64,000 nucleotides of DNA from Cytobacillus praedii (GCF_001439605.1 NZ_LMBX01000015.1:78071-142070), one strand, 5' to 3'. Shown: positions 51,959 through 60,938, numbered from the stretch's first letter. Made by a program: numbers and translations. Notes: generated by a model from the letters alone, not told the origin.

Positions 51959-51988
51959 ACTTTACCATATAATTACATTTGAATACAA
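51959..51988 (-). promoter_or_regulatory. Promoter of the S4-like gene leader
   Basis: TTGTAT (51988-51983), 18-base spacer, TAAAGT (51964-51959). Confidence 0.55.
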
Positions 51989-52118
51989 TGTTTATTTCCT
52001 TCTATATTCAAGTATCATTCATACAATTAATCTGGCAAACAAAGAAAAGGGAATTACCGATAGCAAGTAGGTATTTTATTGACTTTTATTATAAATCCTT
52101 TTTAATCTTTTTGGTGTT

Positions 52119-52565
52119 TTAACTTAAATTAGTTCCCCACAAAGTATTTAAAAACAACATATATAGTGTGAATATTCCTGTTATTATAGTAAAAATTATC
52201 GGGATAATTCTTAAAGTTTTGTTTTTTCTTATTGCTATTATAAAAACAGTAAAAGAAAGTAATGCAAAAACATAATAAAGATAAAACATTAGATAATGTG
52301 TGATGGGTCCCAAAAATAAGCCAAGTACTGAAAATTGAATTAAAAAAGCTAAAATAGAAATAGCTACCCACCTTAGCTCATTTCTATATGATCCTATATT
52401 TTTAATGGAATATAGTATTGAAATTAAAACTAATGCAGCAAGCAGCCATTCGTATAAGAAAAACAATGATTCAACGTTTACGGCAAAATAATATCCGAGA
52501 ACGGATAACGGTATGATTGTAAGTATTAAATACAAATTTAATTTGAGATTTAAGGTTTGTTTTAT
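52119..52565 (-). CDS. Hypothetical membrane protein with an ATA codon at the start position
   Basis: 148 residues with about four to five membrane helices (LYLILTIIPLSVLGYYF; LYEWLLAALVLISILYS; WVAISILAFLIQFSVLGLFL; YYVFALLSFTVFIIAI; TIITGIFTLYMLFL). Not recognised. AAAGGAGGGGG is followed after five bases by ATA AAA CAA (52565), where ATG would be expected. An ATG further up (52613) has no ribosome site and would place this SD inside the gene. Either ATA is used or the gene lost its start by one base change. Confidence 0.5.
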   Translation of the reverse strand: MKQTLNLKLNLYLILTIIPLSVLGYYFAVNVESLFFLYEWLLAALVLISILYSIKNIGSYRNELRWVAISILAFLIQFSVLGLFLGPITHYLMFYLYYVFALLSFTVFIIAIRKNKTLRIIPIIFTIITGIFTLYMLFLNTLWGTNLS

Positions 52566-52781
52566 GTTTTCCCCCTCCTTTAATTGTACATAAGGATTAC
52601 ATCTTGTAATCATTTTATCATATTAATTACATTTATTATTCGACTCGATTAAGGACATTCTTTCATAAGAACCATAATTATTCAATTTTTCTTACGTTTA
52701 ATCCTTCATTAAATGGGCCGATTGTTGAATATAGGTAATGACGATAATTCAACTAACATGTTCCTTTAGTTAATAGGCCAA

Positions 52782-52806
52782 AAAAAGAGCCCTTTCATAG
52801 GGCTTA
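52782..52806 (-). terminator. Intrinsic terminator
   Basis: Minus strand AGCCC and GGGCT with a 7-base loop, then CTTTTTTT. It ends the 52804-53079 gene. Confidence 0.75.
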
Positions 52807-53079
52807 ATGAACTTTATTAAATACTTCTTTCTCCATTTTATTAATTGCAATCTCTCGTGCTTGTTCAAGTGTTCTGCCTACACCAGATGTCAGATGGTTG
52901 CGGTAAGGTGGCTGGTCTTGATCATCCAGCAATAAATAGGTTTCAAAACGATTTTCATACTCGATACATAGCCATAACATTGCTTCTTTTTCCTTGTAAA
53001 ACATAAGTCCTGATTCCATTTTAATAAGTCCTGGCGCGTCTTGCTTCTGGAAGATGATTTTTTCTAATGGTGATTCCAT
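52804..53079 (-). CDS. Hypothetical protein
   Basis: 91 residues, not recognised. A beta-rich middle (GLMFYKEKEAMLWLCIEYE, RFETYLLLDDQDQPPYRN) and a C-terminal helix TLEQAREIAINKMEKEV. The 53625-53852 product has a similar size and order, ending in a comparable helix (IDSAMAIAKEKL), so the two may be distant paralogues. ATG 53079 has AAAGGAGGGG, the strongest site; the frame extends to 53112. Confidence 0.6.
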   Translation of the reverse strand: MESPLEKIIFQKQDAPGLIKMESGLMFYKEKEAMLWLCIEYENRFETYLLLDDQDQPPYRNHLTSGVGRTLEQAREIAINKMEKEVFNKVH

Positions 53080-53112
53080 AAAAAACCCCTCCTTTACCCA
53101 TATATTAGGCAA

Positions 53113-53397
53113 ATAGGAGTGAAATCCTTGTGACGAAATTATGAAAAAAATCCTTCCGGTTGGATGGGCTTTGACTGTCTAATTAAAAAAAGAAACACGG
53201 TAACTGGATAAAAAATAGAGCATCTTCAACAAACGCATCCGATTGTTGAAAATCATATGTTCCTTTCTTCTTAACCTAACGCACACATTAATTTAAGGAT
53301 TATTCTTCACTAGCACAATATAATAATGGCCTAGTTGAATTTCAAATATCATGGTAGTTATCCGTAATCAGTTTGAAAAGAAATAAATCTACAACTG
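53113..53397. other. Gene-free stretch
   Basis: About 285 bases without a supportable gene; scattered words resemble stretches near 53880-53960 (TTGTTGAA motifs). Confidence 0.35.
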
Positions 53398-53568
53398 CTA
53401 ATCGGTAGCGTTTTCTACTATTAAAGATTCAAAGTTTCTCATAAATTCATCTACATCTTTTTCTCCTATTTTTGCATATAAAGCCAGTGTCTTCGCTGAG
53501 ATTAGAAAATTATGATTCTAAATTTCAATATATGCTTTGATTCTTTCAACTGATGTCTCGAGTGTCAT
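53398..53568 (-). pseudogene. Small gene with a single nonsense codon
   Basis: MTLETSVERIKAYIEI is followed by TAG, then NHNFLISAKTLALYAKIG and EKDVDEFMRNFESLIVENATD with its own stop at 53398, all in one frame. Only one codon breaks it, so this is a fresh nonsense mutation of a 56-residue helical protein. A TGG-to-TAG change would fit. AGGAGGA touches the ATG at 53568 closely; the true start may be elsewhere. Confidence 0.45.
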
Positions 53569-53624
53569 TCCTCCTGATATTGATTTTAAATTCCAAAACA
53601 GTAGTTTACTCACAAATTCCCAAT

Positions 53625-53852
53625 CTATTCAATCATCTCGCCTGAACAAATTCTCAATTTTTCCTTAGCAATTGCCATTGCACTATCAATGTTATCAGAA
53701 AGTGAAAAGCCAGTAGAGGTTTGTAGCCATGTTTCCCATTCACTATCCCAGAAATAGGCGTCAATTTCTAAAAGTCCGTCTCTCGACCGTTTATTAATTT
53801 CAACCTTATATGCATTACATGGTGAGTATATTTCTTTAACAAGTACAAGCAT
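53625..53852 (-). CDS. Hypothetical protein
   Basis: 75 residues, not recognised. The start (M)LVLVKEIYSPCNAYKVEIN leads to a beta-rich part (DAYFWDSEWETWLQTSTGF) and a C-terminal helix SAMAIAKEKLRICSGE. ATG 53852 follows GAAGGGAGTAAGAATA; the frame extends to 53876. Probably related to the 91-residue protein at 52804-53079 (same fold order). Confidence 0.55.
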   Translation of the reverse strand: MLVLVKEIYSPCNAYKVEINKRSRDGLLEIDAYFWDSEWETWLQTSTGFSLSDNIDSAMAIAKEKLRICSGEMIE

Positions 53853-53884
53853 TATTCTTACTCCCTTCTTTTTCAAATTGACAA

Positions 53885-54365
53885 CTACAGCTTCAATCTC
53901 TTCAACAGTAATGCAATATGTCGAATACCTAGTGTATTTGCAAAGGGTTGTTGAATATCTTTTTCATCAGTGGCGATAATATTGAACTAATCTGCCACAT
54001 TAGTAGAAGATCTTCCACAAATTAGCGATTATCCTTCATGGATTATCCCCCCTATGTTTAAGTGCAGCATCTCACAAACCCTATAAAATATTCAATTATC
54101 AAAACACTGCCCTTTTAGCAACATAACTAAATGACTTCCCTTTATCTAAGGAAAGCCCCCATTAGTGCAAAGAGTAACTTCATGTCCAATTATAATAGGT
54201 CTGCCTATTGTAAAATAGATATTTTGTAATTTTCCATAGGGTAACGTTCTTTTGGTTTTTATATTTCTAGACTGTAAAAAGCATTGAGGAATTAGTGAAA
54301 ATAATGAATAATGTTCGGGTTTAAATAACATCATAAAAAGATGGAAAAGGTTTAGGCAATATTAA
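53885..54365. other. Gene-free stretch
   Basis: About 480 bases without a supportable gene. The promoter of the DUF3231 gene should be in its right part; AGTAACTTCATG... shows no clear -10/-35 pair. Confidence 0.35.
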
Positions 54366-54381
54366 GGAGGACAGGCATAGA

Positions 54382-55422
54382 ATGACAAATACAAATAAGG
54401 ATGAAAAGGAATTGACAGAACATAACATTCCTCTTACTGCTTCAGAAATAGGTTTTCTTTGGACGCAATATATAAATGATAGCTTAGCTGTTTGTGTAAT
54501 GAAGTATTTTAAAAGCATATGTGAAGATAAAGAAATCCTTCCCTTAATTGAAAATTCACTAAGTATAGCAGAAAATGACATTAAAATTATTACAGAGATT
54601 TTTAATAAAGAAAATCATCCGATACCAATCGGCTTTACGGATGAAGATGTTAATGTGAATGCACCAAGGTTATTCACCGACATATTTATCCTTATGTATA
54701 TACAAAAATTGGAGATTATTGCAATGGCGGGTATTGGAGTAGCAATTGGTGTTTCAGCACGTTCTGATGTCAGTAACTTTTTTAGAAATTTACTTATTTC
54801 CGTTTCTGAATTACACGATAAGTCAAGAAAAGTCATGTTATCGAAAGGTGTATATGTCCGATCAGCGCAATTAGCTAGCCCTGATAAGGTTGATTTTATA
54901 GATAAACAAGGTTTTCTTTTTGATTTTTTAGGTTCTCATAAACGTCCATTAACAGCAATTGAAATTACACATCTTTTTATCAATATTCAAACCAATGCAA
55001 TGGGTAAAGCTATGATGATGGCATTTGCACAAGTTTGTAAGAATGAAGATATAAGGCAATTCTTTGTAGAAGGTATAGGCATTTCTAATAAGCACATGAA
55101 GAAATTTGGTTCAACTTTAACAAATGAAGATATTCCTGCTCCAATGAGTTGGGATTCTCACGTTACGAATAGTACGGTTTCCCCATTTTCCGATAAGTTG
55201 ATGATGTTTCATACAACTACATTAATTGCTGTAGGAATAGGAAATTACGGTACTGCCGCAGGAACTTGCCAACGCATGGACTTAAATGCTACATATACAA
55301 GACTTTCTGCAGAAATTGCATTGTATGCGGAAGATGGGGCGAACATAATGATTAAACATGCGTATCTAGAAGAACCACCTAAGGCGACCGACCATAAAGC
55401 ACTTTTCAAAAAAAAGAAGTAG
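54382..55422 (+). CDS. DUF3231 family protein
   Basis: 346 residues made of two copies of a ferritin-like four-helix module (residues about 15-170 and 185-335). Matching words: PLTASEIGFLWTQYINDSLA in the first, and PLTAIEITHLFINIQTNAMG in the second, then YAEDGANIMIKHAYLEEPP. DUF3231 proteins are found in spore formers and are similar to CotF-like helical bundles; the function is unknown. ATG 54382 follows AAGGAGGACAGG. Single gene. Confidence 0.9.
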   Translation: MTNTNKDEKELTEHNIPLTASEIGFLWTQYINDSLAVCVMKYFKSICEDKEILPLIENSLSIAENDIKIITEIFNKENHPIPIGFTDEDVNVNAPRLFTDIFILMYIQKLEIIAMAGIGVAIGVSARSDVSNFFRNLLISVSELHDKSRKVMLSKGVYVRSAQLASPDKVDFIDKQGFLFDFLGSHKRPLTAIEITHLFINIQTNAMGKAMMMAFAQVCKNEDIRQFFVEGIGISNKHMKKFGSTLTNEDIPAPMSWDSHVTNSTVSPFSDKLMMFHTTTLIAVGIGNYGTAAGTCQRMDLNATYTRLSAEIALYAEDGANIMIKHAYLEEPPKATDHKALFKKKK

Positions 55423-55584
55423 CGTCTTGTACGAACGGGTACAAAAAGGGAGCATACCAGTAGAAACTTAATAACATAAATCAGAATTTCAACCCTAGCT
55501 TCTAATAAAAGATAGGGGATTTACTGTTTGAATATCAAAGCTTTAGTAAATTCAGTTAACGACATGAGCAATATACCAACTTTA

Positions 55585-55689
55585 TTAAACCATCTCCACT
55601 TGAGTGAAGATATATGATATTTTTAAGGTAACTTCTGAGCCATCAAGTTTGTAATCCTGTACCACTTCAGCACTTATTAAAATAATCAT
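55585..55689 (-). CDS. Possible 34-residue peptide
   Basis: It begins MIILISAEVVQDYKLDGSEV and ends FTQVEMV. AAAGGAG lies 6 bases before ATG 55689, so translation is likely. The fold would be a beta-pair. It may be the start of a longer gene lost by deletion. Not recognised. Confidence 0.35.
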   Translation of the reverse strand: MIILISAEVVQDYKLDGSEVTLKISYIFTQVEMV

Positions 55690-55738
55690 ATATTACTCCT
55701 TTCTAATTTAAATGATTCTTATACATATTGATTATTAG

Positions 55739-55773
55739 CTTCTTGAGCTAACCTGTCTCTTTAGCTCAAGAAG
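55739..55773. other. Perfect 13-base inverted repeat
   Basis: CTTCTTGAGCTAA (55739-55751) and TTAGCTCAAGAAG (55761-55773), 9-base loop, no U tract. It lies between the small ORF and the GNAT gene. Confidence 0.6.
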
Positions 55774-55812
55774 CGACCGCTCTCATTAGCACTCGCTAAT
55801 TGAAGAACAATT

Positions 55813-56643
55813 TTAATTAAATGGAAAATAATACCCTACATAGTTAAAAACATTGGTAAATCCTAATTTTTCTGCAATTGCAATAGAAGGCTTGTTGTCC
55901 TCCATACAGTCCCAATAAGGAAGTTTATCCTTTTCTAAACAATAATTAACAAAACTATGGGCTATTTTCTGAGCTAACCTTTTCCCACGATAATCCACTA
56001 ATGTTTCAATAGCAACACTATGTACATTTTCAACGACAAAAACCGAATAGCAAATACTAATGATATTATTATTGTAAACAATACAATAACCAATCCCCTT
56101 ATCAAAGAACTCAACTGGTGAAGCCCACGATTCTAAAATCTTGGAGTGTAAAAATTCAATATTATTAATTTCGCTGCTATTATTTTCATAGAGAGTTCTA
56201 CTAATCTTTTTAACAATATACTCCTCTTCCAGATATGGCTCATTTGTAGCTAGATAGCCCTCTTTTTGCAGCATATAAACTCTCTGGTTCCAGCTCCTTA
56301 ATTTACAGTGTTCAAACATTTTTTCTATAACCTTATTCCATTTGGGATGATTACCCATTCCTTCAAACCAATTTAACCCAACTTTCTTTGCATCTGCTTT
56401 GATCACGGTATCAATAAAATTATTAATTTGGTTAGTAAACACCTCATTTTCTTCATTTCCAATAAAGAAAAATCCATCATTATTACCTAACCATACTAGT
56501 CCAGATTTAGGAGAAGTGATATTATCTAAAAAAATACGTCCTGGATTAATTCCTTCAATTACTGCCTTAACTTCTAATTGTCCTTTGTCATCTATTAAAG
56601 GATTACACCTATAAAAGTCACTCTTATTTAGTTCAGAAATCAT
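55813..56643 (-). CDS. GNAT family acetyltransferase
   Basis: 276 residues. The C-terminal part has the GNAT core (IAIETLVDYRGKRLAQKIAHSFVNYC with acetyl-CoA loop VDYRGKRLAQK, near 220) and a final PSIAIAEKLGFTNVFNYVGYYF. The N-terminal half follows the GNAT_acetyltran (YkkB-like) pattern in style. ATG 56643 is 9 bases from AAAGGGGGA; the frame extends to 56679. Substrate unknown. Confidence 0.8.
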   Translation of the reverse strand: MISELNKSDFYRCNPLIDDKGQLEVKAVIEGINPGRIFLDNITSPKSGLVWLGNNDGFFFIGNEENEVFTNQINNFIDTVIKADAKKVGLNWFEGMGNHPKWNKVIEKMFEHCKLRSWNQRVYMLQKEGYLATNEPYLEEEYIVKKISRTLYENNSSEINNIEFLHSKILESWASPVEFFDKGIGYCIVYNNNIISICYSVFVVENVHSVAIETLVDYRGKRLAQKIAHSFVNYCLEKDKLPYWDCMEDNKPSIAIAEKLGFTNVFNYVGYYFPFN

Positions 56644-56827
56644 TAAGAAATCCCCCTTTTCTCTAAAAGCTGTCACCATATCGTAAGAGTTTTAAAGTTA
56701 CTCGTACTATTGATGGCCTTGATTTACTTGTAGAATTTCTAGAAGTCGCAAGGAAAGAAGCAGGTAAAAAACCACCTTTCGTCCTACGTGCAACCCCCTC
56801 TTTTCTAAGGGTTTCCACTCTCTCCCA

Positions 56828-57286
56828 TTAATGTCGTGTTACCTGAAAATTCTGAGCAATCACATTCCTTTTAAGCTCACTTAGGGCATCTTTAATTGCG
56901 TCATCAAATTCAACTTCCATACTCATGTCGTGTTCATACACATAGAAGATTAATACATTTTCTACTTCATAAACATTATAAGAAACAGTATCCATTGTCG
57001 CAGTTTTATTACGAAAGTCTTCTAAGCCCTTTTCTCGTTTTTCAGCTGTATTATAGATATACACCGATAACAACTTTCCATCTAATTCATAAGGAGAAGG
57101 CCTAACTCCATTAAGTTTAATTCTAAAAATATTATTATTGCTAAATTCTTTATTTTCATTAATGACCAATTGCTGTTTTTCAAAAGAAGCTACTAACTCA
57201 TCGAGTGTAATCATTTGGAGATTTGCCGATTTGCAAGATGTCAACAAGAAAACTATTGATATAAGAAAAAAAGTATTCTTATTCAA
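56828..57286 (-). CDS. Putative lipoprotein
   Basis: 152 residues. Signal peptide (M)NKNTFFLISIVFLLTSC with lipobox LTSC at 15-18. The mature protein has words NIFRIKLNGVRPSPYELDG and DGKLLSVYIYNTAEKREKG; no family is recognised. The TTG at 57286 follows GGAGGTG, a strong start. It is divergent from the 57406 gene (119 bases between starts). Confidence 0.72.
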   Translation of the reverse strand: MNKNTFFLISIVFLLTSCKSANLQMITLDELVASFEKQQLVINENKEFSNNNIFRIKLNGVRPSPYELDGKLLSVYIYNTAEKREKGLEDFRNKTATMDTVSYNVYEVENVLIFYVYEHDMSMEVEFDDAIKDALSELKRNVIAQNFQVTRH

Positions 57287-57405
57287 TTAATCACCTCCTA
57301 AATTAATCAATCATATTGATTAATACTATACAATAGAGGAAAACGATAGAATGTAAGGTGTGACAGATTTTGTAAAAATGGGCAAAAAGGGGTTCAGGAA
57401 ATATT

Positions 57406-57912
57406 ATGGCAATAAATAAAGATAAAGTTATTTTCGGTGCATTAATTTGTGTTATTATTATTCTCATTCTAATTGCAATTAAAATATCTGGGAATTCCGA
57501 GGTTTATCCTCAATACGAAGATGGGGTAACGATTGAAGTAATTAACGAAAGTCAAGTTAAAATACCCTACCTAAAATTCTCCTTAGGACAACCAGGAGAT
57601 CAAACTTATGAAAGTCTAGGTTCAATAGATGGTTTAGATACTAATAAATCAAGTAAAATTTATGTACCTGAAATTGTAGAAGATGTCAGTGACCTTAGCC
57701 TTTATATTCATTACAAAGATGCTAATGATAAATGGGTATTAGATTCCCCATTTTTTATGCCTACTGTAAACCCTGGCAAAGTTGTAGCTGTAATTACAAT
57801 CAAGGAAGTAACTGAATCAGGCCATCTAATTTATATATACGAAGGCTATAACGGTTGGAAAAAAGTGGGCCCATATAAAAATGACCTTAGCCTTATAGAT
57901 TATGTAGAGTAA
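57406..57912 (+). CDS. Hypothetical membrane-anchored protein
   Basis: 168 residues. One N-terminal anchor helix (VIFGALICVIIILILIAIKI) with the rest outside the cell, beta-rich (YPQYEDGVTIEVINESQVKI ... VNPGKVVAVITIKEV). Not recognised. ATG 57406 follows AGGAAATATT. Terminator at 57935. It is next to the divergent lipoprotein gene, so both may be envelope proteins of one function (inference). Confidence 0.6.
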   Translation: MAINKDKVIFGALICVIIILILIAIKISGNSEVYPQYEDGVTIEVINESQVKIPYLKFSLGQPGDQTYESLGSIDGLDTNKSSKIYVPEIVEDVSDLSLYIHYKDANDKWVLDSPFFMPTVNPGKVVAVITIKEVTESGHLIYIYEGYNGWKKVGPYKNDLSLIDYVE

Positions 57913-57934
57913 GGGACAGTTGTTTACAGACACA

Positions 57935-57970
57935 AACAAGCAGATTGATTCATATTCTGCTTGTTTTAAT
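57935..57970 (+). terminator. Intrinsic terminator
   Basis: AACAAGCAGA (57935-57944) and TCTGCTTGTT (57956-57965), then TT. Confidence 0.8.
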
Positions 57971-58124
57971 ATAGTTAAAGTTTTGCAGCTCTGTCGCCAT
58001 TTTTTTGCAAAGCCTATAGCTTCTGCCGATTATTCCGAATATAAATTTAGCTGGCTAGACGTACCCATTAGTTGAATAAGACACTATTATCCATAGTGAA
58101 TAACATGATAGAAATGAATAGCAT

Positions 58125-58550
58125 TTAATCACCAAATGCAAATATTATTTCTGCTTCACAAACTAATTCTCCATCAACTGTAGCAATACCTTTGCCTTTT
58201 CCAATAGGACCTTTTAATCGAGTTATTTCAACCTCAAGACGGAGTTGATCTCCTGGTTTCACTTGCTGTTTAAATCGGCATTTATCAATACCTGCTAAAA
58301 GCCCTAGTCGTCCTTGATTTCCTTCTTTAGCTAACATCACTACTGCACTTACTTGTGCTAATGCCTCTATAATTAATACGCCTGGCATAACTGGATAATT
58401 TGGGAAGTGTCCGTTAAAAAAATCCTCATTCACACTCACATTTTTTATACCAACTGCTCTTTTTCCTTCTTCTAATTCCAAAATTCTATCCACTAAAAGA
58501 AATGGATAACGATGTCTAATAACTTCCTTAATTTTTTGAGTATCCAGCAT
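58125..58550 (-). CDS. fabZ: 3-hydroxyacyl-[acyl-carrier-protein] dehydratase FabZ
   Basis: 141 residues of the hot-dog fold. Catalytic His in [20 protein letters not shown] (near 50-69) with the conserved Glu of VLIIEALAQ, and the starter [11 protein letters not shown] near 14-24. It dehydrates 3-hydroxyacyl-ACP in type II fatty acid synthesis. I take the second of two ATG codons (58550), which is 8 bases from GGGGG and gives the common family start MLDTQ. Stands alone; not in a fatty acid operon here. Confidence 0.95.
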   Translation of the reverse strand: MLDTQKIKEVIRHRYPFLLVDRILELEEGKRAVGIKNVSVNEDFFNGHFPNYPVMPGVLIIEALAQVSAVVMLAKEGNQGRLGLLAGIDKCRFKQQVKPGDQLRLEVEITRLKGPIGKGKGIATVDGELVCEAEIIFAFGD

Positions 58551-58756
58551 CATTAAAACCCCCGTATTAAAAATATTTAAAAATCTATTTTTCTATTTTA
58601 TCACTTGGTATTAATAGTTTGTACTAAAATGAGCTTCTATAACTCTGCTTCCCCGTTAATTTAATTATGATCTTTCATAAAGATCCTCAACCTAACTTAT
58701 AACAGCTCTTAATTATACTCACTTTTTCTTCCTAAAAAATCCTTCCTCTTTACAGG

Positions 58757-59000
58757 TTAGCGTTTTATATTGTCATCATAGGTTTCCGCAACAAATACAA
58801 AGTCTAACTGTTCTTTATTAATAAATACACTCGTTTTCGCAGGGTTACCTGTGCTTGCCGAAACAAGATCAACCTTTACAAGTTCAAAACTTAGATTGTA
58901 ATTATAATAATAATCTTTTGAACTAAACTGCTCCTTAACACAATAGGAAGTTTCTCTTTGTTGCAGAATATAATTTGTACTACCTACGTTTGTCCTCGTT
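58757..59000 (-). pseudogene. Truncated gene remnant without start
   Basis: Open frame of about 80 codons (STNYILQQRETSYCV, SSKDYYYNYNLSFELVKVD, TSVFINKEQLDFVFVAETYDD) with a stop upstream and no ATG, GTG or TTG start. It reads like the 3' end of a real protein. Not recognised. Confidence 0.4.
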
Positions 59001-59043
59001 TATAACGATACTATAAGAACTATTGAGTTTATCCCAAACCCAA

Positions 59044-59338
59044 GCCTGAGCTAATTAAAACAAAGGCTAAAATTAACTTTAATCAGGTTGCGATGGAATC
59101 AGGTGTATCTAAGGCATTTCTCTATAACAACCAGGAAATACGGAACAGAATAGAAGGATTACGAAAGCAGCAAGAAGGATTAAATTCACCGCAAACCATA
59201 AAACGAAATATGACAGATGCCAGTAAAGATGCGCTTATCGCAGCTAAAAATAACCGAATTAAAAAACTGGAAGAAGAAAACAAACGTCTTAAGGATGAAT
59301 TATTAAAATTGCGTGGTATGATATACGATCAAATTTAA
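59044..59338 (+). pseudogene. Tn554-type transposition protein TnpC (DUF6262) remnant
   Basis: The frame KINFNQVAMESGVSKAFLYN ... KDALIAAKNNRIKKLEEEN ... KLRGMIYDQI matches the C-terminal two thirds of Tn554-family TnpC: a helix-turn-helix-like GVSKAFLY part and a coiled coil. The N-terminal third is missing; the reading frame is closed upstream by a TGA near 59020. The ATG at 59093 has no ribosome site. TnpA and TnpB are absent, so the transposon is dead here. Confidence 0.65.
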
Positions 59339-59459
59339 AAATAAAAATTTTATTTTTATATTCGTTTTTCTTATTGCGCTAACTTAGCAGGTGAGTTCAA
59401 TAAGAAATGACAAAAGGAATGAGCATTTACTTTAAAATAAGATTACACGGAGGTTTGAG

Positions 59460-59924
59460 ATGCGAAAAGTTTATCTAGATAGAACGGAATTAACTGGAGC
59501 CATAAATTTATTTTTAGAAGATACTGAGGTTACACCAGCAGGTACAACAATTTATTCTATGAGTGTTTATCATAAAAATGAGGAGTATCAAAAATATGCT
59601 AACGATTATGATATTCAATTTATCTTTGACGATGATATTCCACATTTAGAATTTTATACGGTTCCATTTGTAGATATTATGGCAAAAGATAGTAAAGGTG
59701 GATTTATCGGAACTGTTGGTCAACAATGTGATTTGAAGAGTGACGCACCAATTTGTTATATCAATAGGTATTTAGAGTGCTTGATAATTTCTGAAAACGG
59801 AGAAGATTTTCTGAGTAATATAGAATTATGGCAAGATAACTTGAAACCCTATAATAAAATTACCGTTTATCGTTCGAAAGCAGAAGCAGAAATGGAACTT
59901 GAATTTATTGATTTGTCTGTCTGA
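59460..59924 (+). CDS. Hypothetical protein
   Basis: 154 residues, acidic and soluble. Words: KVYLDRTELTGAINLFLE, NDYDIQFIFDDDIPHLEFY, GGFIGTVGQQCDLKSDAP. No recognised family; the size and acidity are like small immunity-type proteins, without proof. ATG 59460 follows CGGAGGTTTGAG. No adjacent toxin. Confidence 0.55.
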   Translation: MRKVYLDRTELTGAINLFLEDTEVTPAGTTIYSMSVYHKNEEYQKYANDYDIQFIFDDDIPHLEFYTVPFVDIMAKDSKGGFIGTVGQQCDLKSDAPICYINRYLECLIISENGEDFLSNIELWQDNLKPYNKITVYRSKAEAEMELEFIDLSV

Positions 59925-60229
59925 TAGTCCTCCGTCATTATAAATTCATTTTGAATTAACGGGTTGCGTTAATTTAGCACTTACATCATAAAATAATTAA
60001 ATTTTTTTAAATCAATACTTACATTAAATACATGTAAATGATGTGAGAACCTTTGATATTTCAATAGTTCTCACATCGACGTTAAGATAATAGAGGATTT
60101 ACAACGATAATGAAATTCCAAATTAAAAAGCCCCACTTCTCTGCAAAACAAAATAGAGAAAGTGAGCTTTTCAGTTACTTCATTATTTTTATTTGAACTA
60201 ATATAAAACTGCTAAATTGATTTTTTAGC

Positions 60230-60862
60230 TCAGCTATTTATTGAATTCATTAATTGGAAGAAGTATTCAGGTTTATGAGTCTTATTTAGGTTATACCATG
60301 AATGTAATGTATCTGGTGCAAATACATCTAATTTTTTCAGTACTTCCATCGAAAATTCCAGAGGAGCTATTCCTGATGCAGTAACCAAATTCGCATCAGA
60401 TACCGCAGATCCCACCTCATAGAACTTTTCTCCTTTATAGTTAGGGCATACCATTTTAGTATATTCTAAGTTATTACTTGTATGCTTTCTAGTATCCAAG
60501 TATCCCATATTCGCGAGGGCATCAGTTGCACCACAAATTGCAGCAACAATAGTGCCAAGCTTTAAAGCTTGGCCAATTCTCTCCAAGATAAGTTGATGAA
60601 TTTCTTCACTCCAAGTAGTCCCTCCTGGTAAAATTAAAAGATCTTTACTCTCAAGAATACATTCATCAAGGGAAATATCTGGTTTTATGCTCAGTCCTCC
60701 CATAGTAGTAATCATTTCTTTATTAGCTCCTACTGTAATTACTTTTAAAGGTGCTAAATCTTTTTTGAAATATCTTCCTGAGTTTAGTTCAGCAATTAAA
60801 TATCCATATTCCCAGTCCGACATTGTATTAAATACATATAGAAAAACATTTTTTGTTTGCAT
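60230..60862 (-). CDS. DJ-1/PfpI family protein
   Basis: 210 residues. The nucleophile-elbow AAICGATDALANMG (Cys near 107) with LLILPGGTTWSEE upstream and DANLVTASGIAPLEF downstream is typical of the class I glutamine amidotransferase-like/DJ-1 group. ATG 60862 is preceded by TTGGAG at fitting distance. The divergence from a known enzyme makes the activity unclear. It follows the WYL regulator gene, with a 14+14 base inverted repeat between them, so it is likely regulated by it. Confidence 0.85.
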   Translation of the reverse strand: MQTKNVFLYVFNTMSDWEYGYLIAELNSGRYFKKDLAPLKVITVGANKEMITTMGGLSIKPDISLDECILESKDLLILPGGTTWSEEIHQLILERIGQALKLGTIVAAICGATDALANMGYLDTRKHTSNNLEYTKMVCPNYKGEKFYEVGSAVSDANLVTASGIAPLEFSMEVLKKLDVFAPDTLHSWYNLNKTHKPEYFFQLMNSINS

Positions 60863-60903
60863 CCAATAACACTCCAATCACATTTAATATAGCCAAATAT
60901 AAC

Positions 60904-60938
60904 ATAACTTCCCTGACACCTAGCGTCAGGGAAGTTAT
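60904..60938. promoter_or_regulatory. 14+14 base inverted repeat, operator candidate
   Basis: ATAACTTCCCTGAC (60904-60917) and GTCAGGGAAGTTAT (60925-60938), perfect, 7-base spacer, no U tract. It lies 42-76 bases before the DJ-1-type start and touches the stop of the WYL gene. The lack of a U run argues for an operator rather than a terminator. Confidence 0.55.

Noticed and set aside
54615..54836. Antisense ORF inside the DUF3231 gene
   Set aside because: A shadow frame without ribosome site.
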